From: Ochromonas danica
Taxonomy: Eukaryota > Sar > Chrysophyceae > Chromulinales > Chromulinaceae
NCBI GenBank assembly: GCA_015146655.1
Contig: VKHL01000015.1
Span: 237,064-301,063 of the forward strand
DNA length: 64,000 nucleotides
Reading direction: 5' to 3'
The translations under genes were made by a program, and so were the position numbers. Numbering within the stretch: position 1 is the first letter of the stretch; every line of letters starts with the position of its first letter. Below the pieces are notes generated by a model. It had not been told where the DNA came from, did not search any database, and worked only from the letters and a program-made list of their open reading frames with translations. Positions 1 to 12,150 of this stretch are shown one piece after another.

Positions 1-1123
1 AAGGAAGGCAATATGTGAACCGTTTTGTGCTTGTCAACCACCTACAGTGATGGATTAACACGTGCTTGTTCCAGATAGCAGAAGAGACACAAGCCTACCT
101 GACACCAATCTTCGGACATAATCGTGCCGCATACACGAATTTGCGCATAGACACGGCTCCCTGGACGGTCTTTCTCTTGCGATATCCAACACCGATCAAC
201 TGTGAAGCTGTAATCGGGGCAACGTCCTACTCTCTTAGAGAAAAACGCTTGAATCTTGGCAAATGAGACAACAAATACAATCAATGAATTCCACCATCAA
301 AAGAGATTTCTCAGTAGGGAATCTCACCGTAGGTAAGCCATTGACCAGGATGGGCTTGACCCCGGCCAGAACAAGAGAGTGTGATTTTGTTTGAATGTTG
401 TCGAGGAGGCTGCACGAAGGTAAAGCAAACTGTTCTAGAAACCTGAGATGAAACAAAACATCACATAAAACGTGAGCTTCGTGTGAAGATCATGAGGGCA
501 AGTCGATTTGCTCACTTGGCTGTGAGGTCAGGGTCAGCGGCGTTGCCCACATTGGCGAACATTGTGAAGAGCATTCGCCGGATGTCGCGCTTGATCACTC
601 TGGGCACATCACGTACTCTACGCTTGCGCCTATTAATCTCACTAGCATCAATAACAAGATCTGCATCGGGATGGCGCAAACTGAGGTTAACGGCGTTCTC
701 TCCCTGTCCTTCCTCCACGGTCAGTGAAGTGGGCAGTGAATAGGAGACGCGAGCTCTTTTATTCGAGGACGATTCACTACGGCAAACAAATCAACCTATC
801 GTTAAGCTGAGCTATATTTCAACAAGCTGATCTGTTTGGCAGTACCTTGAGGAGTCGACATCTCTCCCACAGACCGAGATCGTTGGAGACGAGGCGCCAG
901 TGACAACACTCTCAGCAAAGTCGAGCACAGAGTCTGTTTCGTCATAATCCAATAAGGACCTCATTGCGCTCAATAAGACATCCTCGCTTTCATCAGAGAG
1001 AGAGACACTTGCTGAGGGAGAAGGACTTGGTGACCAAAACGAACTATCCGCGACTGCCCCCACCATCTCTTCACTTGGATTATTATTTACTCTTTTCTGA
1101 TTAGAATCTTTCAATGTGTTCAT
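1..1123 (-). CDS. Unknown protein with a probable SnoaL/NTF2-like C-terminal region; runs off the left edge
   Basis: Five exons can be joined in one frame on the minus strand: 1123-846, 776-516, 442-328, 254-99 and 41-1 (continuing outside). The introns are 69, 73, 73 and 57 bp and all GT-AG. The start is the ATG at 1123. The N-terminal ~100 residues are Ser/Asp/Glu-rich and look disordered. A basic stretch (NRRKRRVRD) could be a nuclear signal. The following part, from about residue 150 (RRMLFTMFANVGNAAD, then FLEQFALPSCSLLD), has the helix pattern of SnoaL/NTF2-like domains that follow bZIP or other regulators in some oomycete proteins. That family link is an inference from pattern only. 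No catalytic residues can be assigned. The gene model is well supported; the function is not. Confidence 0.6.
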
Positions 1124-1556
1124 CTATATTTCTCCGTATTAATTAAATCTATCAACTGCTTCTTTATTTTCCGACGAATGAAAACCTCCCATCTGGCAAA
1201 AGTCGCAATTATTTACTAAAAAGGAAGAAAATTGCCTTCAAAACTCACTTCGAGCTGAAGTTGGCATGGTTTACGGTTTACAACACAGCCCAGCAATTAA
1301 AATCAATCAATTGCACAGACGCCTATTTGTATTATCAAGATCAGGGGCTAAGCACGACGACAACCAGCCCCTCGAAGATTAGACCGCTTACCACTGGGAT
1401 CTGCTCACCAACTGGTTGACTAGTACAGACCACGGCCATACCAAGTCGAATCAGCCATTAACGGTCGCGAATAGAAGAGACCAGCAGCTTGCTGGAGCCC
1501 AACTCTCCGATAGCGAAGCCAACTATTTCGTAGATATCCATCTCAACGCTCCCGTC
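1124..1556. other. Intergenic, no gene seen
   Basis: AT-rich interval between the start of the left-edge gene and the 3' end of UPF2. A plus-strand frame begins near 1416, but it only mirrors the UPF2 last exon and has no coding features of its own. It must contain the promoter of the left-edge gene. Confidence 0.5.
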
Positions 1557-4500
1557 TTAGTTGTTCTTGCCGCTAGTGCCGCTTCCACGACCTGTCAAAC
1601 GGCGAATTTCGGCGGCATTCGCTTCAGCGAGAAAGCCGTCCAAATCCAAAGTGTCATGAGTCTTCTTGGAGTCATCTCCACGACCATGGAAAGAGTACTT
1701 GCCACTGTGGCCATAACCTCCTCGCCCACCTTGAGCTCTACCACTTCCACCGTGTCCGAATGACTTACTGGAAGATGTGGACGACGCGATGGACAATCCT
1801 GCTGGAGGAAGGGAGGGTGTGTTGCCCGAAAAGCTCGCAGCCAAATATATCTCATCGTCATCTTCACCCTGGATGAAAACGATGACGATTAGACAAGAAA
1901 GGACATAACATCGAGCAAGCACTTACTTCCATTTCGCCTTGCATTGAGTTGATCATTAAAACCCTCTGCTTGAGCTTCTCCTTTTCAATGCGCAGTTCTT
2001 CTTCAGCCTTAACCAACTTGACCGCCATAGGGTTCTGCTCTGGAACTAATAACTGACGAGTCTCCACTCTCCCTCTTGTGTCGCGAGACAATAGCTTGAA
2101 GGCAATCTTCTTCGACTTGTGCTTGTGATGATTTTCTTCGAATGCGTCCTCATCATTCTCTTCTTCACTTTCAGTCATTGAGAAGGTGTTCTTAGGCTTT
2201 GGCAACACAGCTACAGAACAAAGAATTACCATTTATTTAGCGAGGGAAAGACAGCGAAATGAAGAAGATCAGTGATACCTGGAATGACCATGCGATTTAT
2301 ATCTTGATTGCGATTGGCGACATTTGAAATGCTCTCCTGCATCACAGCTTTGAAAGCGCGATCGAAATCTTCGTCTTCTTCAGCTATGCGTAGCTTCTCG
2401 AGCATCTTGGCGGCTTCGCGCTCTGAGATATCTTCTTCGCTCTCCTCCTCATCTTCTTCTTCTCCACTATCATCTTCTTCATCCTCGTCATCACCACTTT
2501 CCTCAGAATCATCTTCGCCATCATCTTCTTCCTCTCCATGGTCATTCTCTTGATCTGCCTCGCCTCCACCAGCTCGGCGATGTGGTGCCTCATCAGCATC
2601 TCCTTCGCCCTCTTTCTCATCATCTTCGTCGTCTGCCGCACCCCCAGCAGCCTCGCGACCGCCCATTTGAGCTTCCCAATCATCAATCACTTTCTGAACC
2701 GCATCGAGGTTATCGTATCGAGGGAAGATAATCGAGATGCTTTGCGCCATTTTGGAATGCTTGCGATGTCCTTCATGGGTTGCAGCGCGCGCTTGTTCTT
2801 CAAGGTAATCAAAGGTATCCAGAATCGTAAATTCCACATGCATTGGAATGAACTGCTTTGTGAGGAGGTAACGTTGAAAATAGGTCACGAATCGAACCAT
2901 TCTTTCCTTCACTGCGCCACTGACAAAATAAGAACCCACTGTTTGCAGCATTTCACAAATGACTTGGGCTCGGAACAAATCATTCGGTGGGTCCACCTCG
3001 CTTGGTATGCGAGGATCAAATCTTTTCACTATCATCTCCCCCAGCATGCTTCCCCTTTGCTGAGGATTATTGCTATCCAGAGCACTTTCAGAGGAAGGAA
3101 CATCATGGCCGAAGTTGATAAGATGATACAAGAACGAGAACACGACACTCGATGTAATTGCCGTGAAATTGTACAACTCACCCAGGAGGCGGGTAAGACC
3201 AAGAATTCGCTGCATTTCCCGTTTATAAGGTGAATCAAGCGCTCTTTGGACTTCTTCCAGAACACGATCAACCACCTGTATAACCAGATTGGGATAGTAC
3301 TTCAATAACCCGCTCAAGCAATCTGCCAAATTGGGGATTAGCACATACTTAGTCCTCGCCACTTTAAAGGATGCCTTGACAACATTCTCAACAATCTTCT
3401 CCTCGGCATTCTGCCATGGTAATCGACGTAATGATTTCAAAACGTAATCCACCGAGACAGCTGGATCATCAAGGCGCTCAGTAATCAAGTACCAAACATA
3501 CTGCTGAACAACAGTTCGCTCCTTCTTCTGCTTCCCAGCCTTGCGCTCGGGAGGCTTGACAGAGAAATAGGCACTCTCAATAAGAGTTTGATGGTGCAGG
3601 TCAAGATGTCGAGCTCTCCGAAGACGCATCATGGTATCAAGAAAGCCATTCATCGCCTCTTGTGCATAAGATAGCAGATAGAGAAATCTCCCACAAGTCT
3701 CCATCAATGTGGCAAGCAGTTGAACATGATGAGGAGTGAAGTCTGCCAGCAGCGCTTTGATCATTCGGAAGGCCACAATAGGGGGAGCAACACGAAACTT
3801 GACCAGTTCGCTTTGGTAACGCACATTGCGAATCTTATTCTCTACATGAAGTTGCTTCTTCGTCTTAAGGATACCATAGAACTCTTTGCGTAATTGGTCT
3901 AAAATAGGAGGAATAATGTCAGGAAACAGCCTACCCAAGGAAGCAACAATTCGAGCATAATGTATTGTCAGCTCCCCGCGTCCTCTCGGAACTCGTCCTA
4001 GCGCTTGCACAAGTTGTTTGCGAGCTCCTTTCGTGTTCAAATAGCAAAAGCTGACGCAAAACTCGTCAGTTTTCGCCTTGTTCACGCACTCTGGCAATTT
4101 TTCGGTCAACAGAATCTGTAATTTACTGGCTCTTGATTCATCGCCATCTTCTGGTGCCGCAGCTTTGATCGAGGTTGAAGTCGAAGCTGTGACTACCTCT
4201 GCTTCGGCAGCTTCACCACTATTCGTGATCTCTTGGTTCACTTCTTTGTCGTCATCTTCAAGGAAGGCCTCTGAGACAGCGTAGAATTAAAGCGGTTTAG
4301 AGGTAGCAAGGCCAAGAAAAAGGGTAATATAATGAAAACATACCGCCTTCAGCTGCTTCAGCAATCGCATCTTCTCCAAGTTTATCATCTATCACTTGCT
4401 CATCCTCACTCTCTGTGGTCTTATTACTCCACTCCGCTCGTATGGCAGCAGCTTGCTCAGGGGTAAATCCCAAAACGGAGAGAGGGACGAGAGAAAGCAA

Positions 4501-5770
4501 ATCGGGCAAATCTTCATAAAAGGAACGAGTTTCCGGGTCACCATACAAACCGCCAGCAGCAGAGGAGTCCTCTCCGCCTTGATTGGCACTAGCATTCTCC
4601 CATACAGAGAGTTTGCTCGGTCCTTCTTCTTCCTCTTTCTCAATCTGTCGTGTGATGAAAGAAAGAACTTAGGTCGGCAACCTTATTATGCAATATTCTA
4701 CACCTCACCTTTAATTCCGGGATTTTATCTCCTGTGCATTCAGCAATACTGGACACCACAGATAAGAGTTTCTCATATAATCTTTTAGCCATTTCAAGCT
4801 CTTGTTGTTTCTGTTCACTCAGAGTTCCATGAATGAGACGATCCTTCTCACAGCGACTCTCTCTAGCTCTAAAATCAGCATGTGCTTTGACTAAATCAGA
4901 GCACAATCCTTCATAAGCGTCTGTTATGAGCATTTTCATATCGCCAGAGACTTTAGCAGAGGCATAGAGTTTAACGGGAATATCAGACTGTGCCTTTCCA
5001 CCCCGAGTCACCACTTCCACGACTTTGCGAGGAACGAAGCCGAAGAACGTCTCATAACCGTACTTCACGAAAGTGCTTAGACCCTGTAAGTCCATAACAG
5101 GCTTTGCAGAGGAGGCATTTTGCCCAGCAGGTCTGCTGACATTCCAACACAAAACAAACACAACACAACAATCAACAAAACCACAACCAAAACAGACAGA
5201 CAGCTCAAATTACCTCTTTCCTAGAATATTGCGGAGAAGATGTGCAAAGAATTCATCATCATTAAACAGGCCAGCTTGATAGAGCTCGATGATAAGTCGT
5301 ATCTGAATCCTCTTCTTCTTGCTGGCCTCGCCGTCTTCCTCATTGGGAGGAGACAGGAGACTGGTTTTCAACCCTGTTATTAAGGGTTCTGTGAACTCTT
5401 CATATTTCTGATGTAAAGACAGACAGAGTTTGACAACATAGGCAGCATCCGTGGCCTTGTAGGCAGTGGCTAAGATGGCATTGACAATCTCCGAGATGTA
5501 CAGTGTGAGATTCAAGGTGTCTGCATCACGGAGACACTGCTGTAATCCTTCCGCATTGATAGACTTGATCTTCTTCACAAAAGTGCTGGATTTTTTCAAA
5601 TCAGATTTGACGTTTTTATTATTCGCGAAGGCTTTGCGCAGGTTAGGCACATTTTTGGGCAAGTTCTGTCGTCTAGCTTCAATAGCTGATTCTCTCTCCT
5701 TGCGAAGTTGATCAATAAGGGAGAGAGCTTCTAACTCCAAAGCAAAGTCTGTTTCAATGTCATGGGACAT
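1557..5770 (-). CDS. UPF2: UPF2, regulator of nonsense transcripts 2
   Basis: UPF2 bridges UPF1 and UPF3 in the nonsense-mediated mRNA decay complex. Six exons join without a frame break: 5770-5214, 5135-4709, 4644-4344, 4270-2279, 2210-1927 and 1868-1557, giving 1290 aa. The first MIF4G-like domain lies around residues 20-270 (LRKAFANNKNVKSDLKKSS, then FVKYGYETFFGFVPRK). The second and third MIF4G domains fill the large fourth exon (for example RILGLTRLLGELYNF). A very acidic Asp/Glu tract follows, as in other UPF2 proteins. The C-terminal part contains the conserved VETRQLLVPEQNPMA region and a charged helix, in the position of the UPF1-binding segment. The extreme C-terminus is Gly/Ser-rich (GGSGRAQGGRGGYG). 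Length and domain order fit the family. Splice joins were set by hand. Confidence 0.92.
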
Positions 5771-6181
5771 GATGAAGAAGGGCAGTTGCTGTTATGATTG
5801 ATGATGAGTCGCTCTCTCTGCCTTCTTGGCCATCCCACCACCACAAATTATTGTTGAGCGAGGGAAGACATGTTAACTGCTGGACTGCAAGTGCTGGTTA
5901 ACTTCACATTGCCAACTTATGGAAGAATGAGAATGAGAGCTCCAGCAGGAACTGCGATCTTCTCCCATCCTTGATCCTTTTATAATATTACCAATATCAA
6001 TATTATTGGGCTTGAGAAATTGCAAAATGTAATTAATATATAGACAGAAAGAGTTTACATAATCTAAGTCACAGTTCCAGGAGTTCATCACCCGGGAAGA
6101 GTAGCTACTAGGCGCTACATGCACACCAAAATGCACTGTGAGGTGACACAACCAAGCAAACAACTAAACCACAGGCCTTCT
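5771..6181. other. Intergenic, no gene seen
   Basis: Gap between the UPF2 start and the 3' end of the EF-hand gene. A minus-strand frame at 5873-6163 has no homology I recognise and an unlikely composition, so I do not call it. Confidence 0.5.
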
Positions 6182-9100
6182 TCAGAGAGTCTCCATCTTT
6201 CTCTGTGTCAGAAGTATACTCTTTTCTGCTTTAATACATTCCGGGTGATTGGACGGATAAATCATTTGAAGCAATTTCAAGCTTTCTTCAAAATAGCTGA
6301 GGGCTTCTTCGAAGTTGTTTTGATTGAAGAGAAGAATGGCTTGTCGTTGTGTTAATCGGATTTTCTCTTCCATGGCGCTCTTTGTGGCTGGGTTATTCGC
6401 CTGCTGCTGAAGTAAATTGGTGGTACGCCGAATACTGCCCCCACCACTGGCGGATTTCGGCCTAGAGGCGAATCCCTGATCTCCCCTGGGGGTCACTAGA
6501 ACAGATGGCTGAGCAGCAGAAGTGCTCTGATAAGAAAGCCGCCCTTGATATCCTGTGAACAAAGAACAATACACGTCAAACAAATGGTTGCAATGAAACA
6601 AGCATTTGAAAAGACAAAATCTCACCTGACGAAGTGGTTGGCCTGCTAACACCAGCGTTCTGATTATTACCAACTCCCCAGTACTCTTCACTGAATTCTT
6701 GAGCCTCTTTAATACGTCCCAGGACCTTTCCTCCGCTGTCGCTATTTCTTCCTGCTTGCTCTTGTTGTTGAGACTTGCGATCCAGCAATTTAGTCAAACC
6801 AACGTCGTCGCCAATGTGCCAGGTTCGCCGAAGTACTATTTCTAAATAGTCATCGTCTTGCGAGGCGGCTGCTAAGTTATGATAATAAGTGGCAAACTCA
6901 TCCCGAGTAATCTTGCCAGCTACCACAGCGCCAACATCAAATGTGTCAAGCAATTCTTGAAGTACTTCATCAGCTTTTCTCTTCCCCATGGTAACATCCG
7001 GATGTTTCGCAGCATCATATTGTAAAAGTATCTGTTGAGGGTCAATGAGATTTGTTCCTTGAGGATCCAAGTGGTCGAATGCTCGATGAGCCAAGACCAA
7101 CAAAGTTGGATTGAAAGGTCCCTAAAACATAACGAATGCAGTTAGAACACACCCTGCTTTTCATATGCAATATAATCTTACCCGCAAACCGTTCAGCAGC
7201 TCTTGATAGTCAATACCGCCATTGGAATCTTTGTCCAAAAAGGTGAAGAGGGATTGCGCCTGAGCATCTGAAAAGGGGATGCCACACTTCGACAAGGCCA
7301 CTTTGAATTCAGACAGATCTAATGCTTTACTGTTATCGACATCGAGCTCAATAAACTTTCGCTGCAGATCGATAATTCCTGTTGGACCTTTACTCAATAG
7401 GTTAGAGCGAAGGACATCGAGCAAAGTACTGCCTACTATCTGATTCTCAACCACTTTGTTCTTTTGAGCATCGTCAGTTTGCATGCGATTGAGAATTTTG
7501 TTGGCAAATTGTGCTTGGTTGGTTTTCAAGGAAGAGGAGCTGCTAGGCACGGAGGGATCAAGTGGCTGTGCAATGGGCCTCGTGGTAGACGTTGGAGTTG
7601 GTGCCAATCGTTGTTGCTGGCGATTCAAGATAGCCATAGAGCTTGCTGACTGAGGTCTCTGTGCAGGTGGTGCTCTTTGAACTAACGGAGGAGGCCTGCT
7701 GCTTCCCTTGGAGTTATTGATTTGGCTGGTTACCTCTCCTTGTGTGGTGACAACATCCACTCCATTGATATTGAGGACTTTGATAATCTTCCCATTAATA
7801 GCGCGGATATCGCCCACACCTTGCGATCTTAAACGTGCATATATCTGAGAAGTATCGTTAGGTTTAACTCCCAAGTCATTCTCAAGTATAACTCGCCTCT
7901 CCACACCTGAGCTGTCAGTCACCAGCACGGCCATATTGGAGGTGCTGGAAATACCACCCTCTGCACTATTCGTCATATGCCAAGCATTTCGAATCATCAG
8001 CTCAAAGTAGTCATCGTTATCAATGCTAGCGCCTATATTAGTATAATAATTGACGAACTCATCTCTCGTCACAATACCATCCTTCACGCCACCAACATCA
8101 AAAGTATCCAAGAATTCCCTAAGCACTTGTGTGGCTGTCTTTCGTTTGGCCATAACTTCAGGATGCTTTGATGCATCATACATTGAAGATATCTCTTTAG
8201 CATCCACCTCACCACTCCCATCTTTGTCGAGGATAGTAAAAGCTTGATGAACCAAACGAAGTCGACGAGGATTGAGAGGGTCGCGAACAGCTTGCACGAA
8301 CTCCTCGAAATCTATCCCACCACTTCCATCAGCATCAAAATGTTCAAATAGCATACGCATATCAGAATCAGCGACAATGATTCTCATTTCTTTCATGGCT
8401 TTCTTAAATTCCGAGAGATCCAGCGAGCGATTGCCATCATCATCCATAATTTTAAATCTTCTTTGCAAACCCACAAAACCTGCAGATCCCCGACTTTTCA
8501 ACTCCGCCTTGATCTTATCAATAATCATCTTCAAGCCTGCAGAAGGCTCACTCGATCGATCAGTTGGATTCTCTCTGTTTGCTGTCTTGGGTCTGTTATT
8601 ACTGTTGATTGCCATGGTTTTAATCATTGTGTTTCCGCCTCTTGGCGGTCTGCTGTTTCGTGACAGACTCATTTTATTGTCATCCCCACCATCGAACAAA
8701 GAAATAGAAGCCACTGGTATTCCTTGAGCTTTCAGTCGGGCAATAATAGCGGCAGAATCTCCCTTCTTGAGACCCAAGTCATTTTGAATGACCTCAATCG
8801 TTTGACTGCCATCCAATCGTGTGACCAACACTCTCAAATTGGCAGTGTTGGCAGCAAAGCCTTCCCCACCACTAAGATGCCATGCATTGCGAATCATTAA
8901 TTCAAAGTAGTCATCTCGATCTATCGAAGAGCTGATGCCAGCGTAATAGTTCTCAAACTCTTGTCTCGTGACCTTGTTGTCCTTATCCCCGCCAACATCA
9001 AATCCCTCCAAGAATTCCAGCAGGACTTGTTCAGCCGTTCTTTTCCCAGAGATAACATCAGGGTGTTTAGATGCATCGTATGCCATGGCAATATCCGATA

Positions 9101-10498
9101 GTTCAATGCAACCACTTCCGTCTTTGTCCAACACATCAAATGCTTGCTGAACCAATTGACGTCTTCTCGCATTCAATGTTCCCTACCCACCAATCATAAC
9201 ACGAACTATTAGCAACATAATGAAAATGATAAATGATAATGCTCTTACTGCAATTGTCCGAAGAAATTGTTCATAAGAAATCGATCCTGACTGCTGAGTA
9301 TCTAACAGACAATTGGACATTTAATTTGATCACGACGAACAACTTCCCATCTCAACACTAATAAACCTACCAAATCGTTTGAATAATATGACTAGCTCGG
9401 TGTCATTCAGAGCCATTCCGAACTCTTGCATCGCTTTCTTAAATTCGGAGAAAGACAGAGATCGAGATCCATCATCATCCATAATACGAAATACTCTGCT
9501 CAACCCAATTGAACCTTTAGCACCACGAAGTGCTAATTGAGTTTTAAGCTTGTACATCACTGGATCTGATTTTTGCAACGCTTTGAGATCGTCTTCAGCG
9601 CTGTTGTTCGAGTTGTTGCCAGGTTTTCCAGTCTTCCTGTCTTCCACCCAATCGCCATAATCGGCAATAGGCTCACCAGTAATAGGAGAGACAAAAAGCT
9701 CAGGGTTAAATGAATGGACTACTTTCTTTCCGTGGGGCTTCTTTTGTTCTAAAGCCTCTCCATTGCTGGACAATTGAGCTGTGGTCACCCAAGCATCATC
9801 TCCAGCAGGCAACCCGCCAATCAAGGAGTTATCCATGTTCGAAACTGTAGGGTTGGCCATTCGCTTGGTTGGCATGTTAAGTTCGGTGGGAAGGCCTTCA
9901 CCTTTCGAATACAGCAGCTTGCCAACAGAAGCATTCATATGCGAATTATAGGTGTAGTGGTGGCGAGTCTGCGCGGCTTTGAGGGACATCTCCTGTCACA
10001 ACAGCCGACTACTATGAGACAATAAACCTCAAGAGGGAGAAGGATCGATTAGTTACCTTGGAATCATCTGTTCTGAAAGTAGGATCTAACAGAGTGGTCG
10101 CGTTTGAAGCGTTTGATTTAGACGGTATGACAGTCTGGAAGAAAGCGGCAAACCAGAAAAGACATGACAGCCAACTCTTAAACTAAACCAAGCAATGAAA
10201 GACTTCTCTACCTGTCGAGTGTCTTGCGAGTTGATGTATCTCTGCTGACTCTCTTCCACTGTCCCTCTCTGTAAAGTATGGCAATTGTCAACCAGATAGG
10301 CGGTATGCTAATGAAAACATATCAGTCGCTTACATATGAATTATCTTGCTCTTGTAACTTGACTAATTCAGCTACATCAGCGATGGATTCTTTTCTCTTG
10401 CCATCAAACTTGCTCAGCTGCGCCAAGAGTTGAAGCGATGGTGTTGGCTTGTTCCCATAGGTTGGGTGCTTGTAAGAACGATTTAAGGAGGACTGCAT
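6182..10498 (-). CDS. Large calcyphosin-like protein with three tandem EF-hand modules
   Basis: Eight exons join in frame: 10498-10334, 10268-10212, 10134-10057, 9992-9371, 9301-9249, 9182-7182, 7121-6626 and 6552-6182, giving 1280 aa. The start is the ATG at 10498; a GTG just upstream is not used. Three modules of calcyphosin (CAPS) type follow one another, at roughly residues 265-470, 550-770 and 905-1110. Each has four EF-hand positions, with clear loops such as DDDGSRSLSFSEF, DADGSGGIDFEEF and DKDSNGGIDYQEL. Each has the family signature around DASKHPDV and FVNYYTNIG. The third module is decayed in its second half (DPQGTNLID, DVGAVVAGKIT), so it may not bind calcium there. The last ~70 residues (RQAILLFNQNNFEEALSYF) look like a TPR-type helical pair. 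Calcium binding is expected from the family; a flagellar location is plausible but inferred. Confidence 0.85.
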
Positions 10499-10830
10499 CT
10501 CACTCCCCACTTAAAAAACACCTATTAGAAATCTTCTAACTGTAATGCTACAAAACAACTGCTGCCCTCACTGTTCGTGTTCACTTTGAAAATTTGCCTT
10601 TAATATGGTCAGGTTGAAACGGTCTGTTGCTTCGCAGCGACAGTTGGAATCCACAAACACATACGATGGAATTACATGGAATTCTCTTTACAACAATATT
10701 ACAATCATGAAACTAACATAACTACAAACCATAACATATTGGTTTCAAAGCGAGTAATAAACTTGTCCTCATTTCATGCACATCTTCTACTATCTACAGG
10801 ACATGCTGCTTGGGAGACACTCAGACCTCT

Positions 10831-11604
10831 TCACTGGATCGCCACTTTGATCTCCTGGGGTTTCTCAGGGGCCTGCTTGGGAAGATGAATGGTCAGTAAG
10901 CCATCGCTCAGCTTGGCTTCGATCTTGCCAGCCTCCACATGGTCAGGCAAGGAAAGGCTGCGAAAGAACTTGCGAGAGAACTGGCTGGGTTGTTTAGCTT
11001 CTCCTTCGCCCTCTGCCTTCACCGCAGCAGATGTCACTGTCTCACTGCCCTCCGCCTTCTCTTTCTCACTCTTCTTCATTCGATCGGTGGGTGCAGTCTG
11101 TTGCTTGTTGGACAGCTTGCGCTCAGCCTGGATGATGAGCTGCTTGCCCTTCACACTCACATCCACATCTTCCTTGCGCACTCCCGGTAGTTCCAGCACC
11201 AGCTCGTATCTATCCTCCAGCTCCTCCACATCCATGGGTAAGATATTGTTGTTGAGGCTGGTCCATACAGAGCTCGAGGTGGGTCTTCTGCTGGCTGAAC
11301 GGAAGAAGGGCGAAGGAGTCAAGGGCCAGGGATCATCGAAGGAATGGTCGAAGAAGTCTCGGAAATCGTCGGCCACAGAGGCCAGAGCTCTCGACATGGG
11401 TCGATCGAGTTGAGTGAAGGCGAAGAGGCGACTGTCTGGTCTGGAGGAGAGAGAAGAGGTTTTCTCTTCCTGCACGTCATAGCAATCGGGATGATGAGAA
11501 AAGCCTGCAAGACAAGGGAATTGGAACAGAAAGGCGCGAGATTGTTGGGCCCAGCAGAACATCAAGAGAACTAGTAAAGTGACAGGGGCGATGCTCTTGT
11601 TCAT
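10831..11604 (-). CDS. Small heat-shock protein (HSP20), copy 1, with N-terminal signal-like segment
   Basis: Single exon, 257 aa. Small heat-shock proteins are ATP-independent holdases that keep unfolding proteins soluble. The N-terminus (IAPVTLLVLLMFCWAQQSRA) looks like a signal peptide, or the first part of a plastid- or ER-directed leader, so this is not a plain cytosolic HSP20. The alpha-crystallin domain starts near residue 120 (ILPMDVEELEDRYELVLELP) and continues through the typical VRKEDVDVSVKGKQLII strand pair. A charged insert of about 45 residues (TDRMKKSEKEKAEGS onward) separates it from the last strands. The end contains the family G-x-L motif (DGLLTIHLP). The protein is identical to the copy at 12151-12924. 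The two genes diverge from a shared upstream region with heat-shock elements. Confidence 0.93.
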   Translation of the reverse strand: MNKSIAPVTLLVLLMFCWAQQSRAFLFQFPCLAGFSHHPDCYDVQEEKTSSLSSRPDSRLFAFTQLDRPMSRALASVADDFRDFFDHSFDDPWPLTPSPFFRSASRRPTSSSVWTSLNNNILPMDVEELEDRYELVLELPGVRKEDVDVSVKGKQLIIQAERKLSNKQQTAPTDRMKKSEKEKAEGSETVTSAAVKAEGEGEAKQPSQFSRKFFRSLSLPDHVEAGKIEAKLSDGLLTIHLPKQAPEKPQEIKVAIQ

Positions 11605-11742
11605 GATTGGTCAGATGATAGTAACAAAAGGACTATTCGGAGTTGAATGTGTTTGGATTCTGTTGCTTTTGATTGTGATGGCAGTCAAGTCAAGTCAAGC
11701 AGACAAGAGAGTAATCATGTCCACGTGTCATGTAGTTCAATA

Positions 11743-11755
11743 TTCTGTAAAGTTC
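11743..11755. promoter_or_regulatory. Degenerate heat-shock element upstream of HSP20 copy 1
   Basis: On the minus strand the site reads GAActTTAcaGAA, that is two intact nGAAn units and a changed middle unit. It is the mirror position of the intact three-unit element at 12000-12012 in front of copy 2. It is one of the few visible differences between the arms. Confidence 0.6.
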
Positions 11756-11861
11756 TTATCAAATTGTCATCACCACGTGTCGCAATGAATCCAATTGTTA
11801 TAGACTGTGTGTCGTGTACATTGTATTGTATTGTTGTAGTCGAAGTGGTTGAGAGAGAAGA

Positions 11862-11874
11862 GAAAGTTCTGGAA
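11862..11874 (+). promoter_or_regulatory. Perfect three-unit heat-shock element in the spacer
   Basis: GAAagTTCtgGAA is an exact alternating nGAAn/nTTCn array, the classical HSF binding pattern. It lies in the unique spacer, close to the axis between the two HSP20 genes, so it could serve both. Confidence 0.75.
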
Positions 11875-11999
11875 AAGGTGGGAGAGAACACGTCACCACC
11901 ATAGTCTACCACGCATCACAACAATTTCTGTCATCACCCATCCGCTGTGCTGTCCACTTGGCAAACAATCCCTTCTCCACTCTTACTTGAAGATGACAG

Positions 12000-12012
12000 G
12001 AACTTTCCAGAA
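12000..12012 (+). promoter_or_regulatory. Perfect three-unit heat-shock element upstream of HSP20 copy 2
   Basis: GAActTTCcaGAA, followed by taTTg, a possible weak fourth unit. It lies about 140 bp upstream of the copy 2 start codon. Confidence 0.75.
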
Positions 12013-12150
12013 TATTGAATTACATGACACGTGGACATGATTACTCTCTTGTCTGCTTGACTTGACTTGACTGCCATCACAATCAAAAGCAACAGAATCC
12101 AAACACATTCAACTCCGAATAGTCCTTTTGTTACTATCATCTGACCAATC

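Larger units (their letters stand above)
10666..11756. repeat. Left arm of the HSP20 inverted repeat
   Basis: Inverted partner of 11999-13057. It holds a complete small heat-shock gene, about 150 bp of its upstream region and its 3' UTR. The two coding regions are exact mirror images around 11877/11878. The outer 3' UTR of this arm is about 32 bp longer because of one indel near 10720-10770. Confidence 0.9.
11722..12033. promoter_or_regulatory. Shared promoter spacer with CACGTG boxes and heat-shock elements
   Basis: Three CACGTG palindromes lie at 11722-11727, 11774-11779 and 12028-12033, each inside the longer string GACACGTGG in one or other orientation. Between the arms, 11757-11998 is not mirrored and holds one heat-shock element. 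The layout suggests that both HSP20 genes are driven divergently from about 550 bp. Confidence 0.6.

Noticed and set aside
5873-6163. 96-aa minus-strand frame in the UPF2/EF-hand gap
   Set aside because: No homology, His/Ser-rich low-quality composition, AT-rich intergenic DNA.
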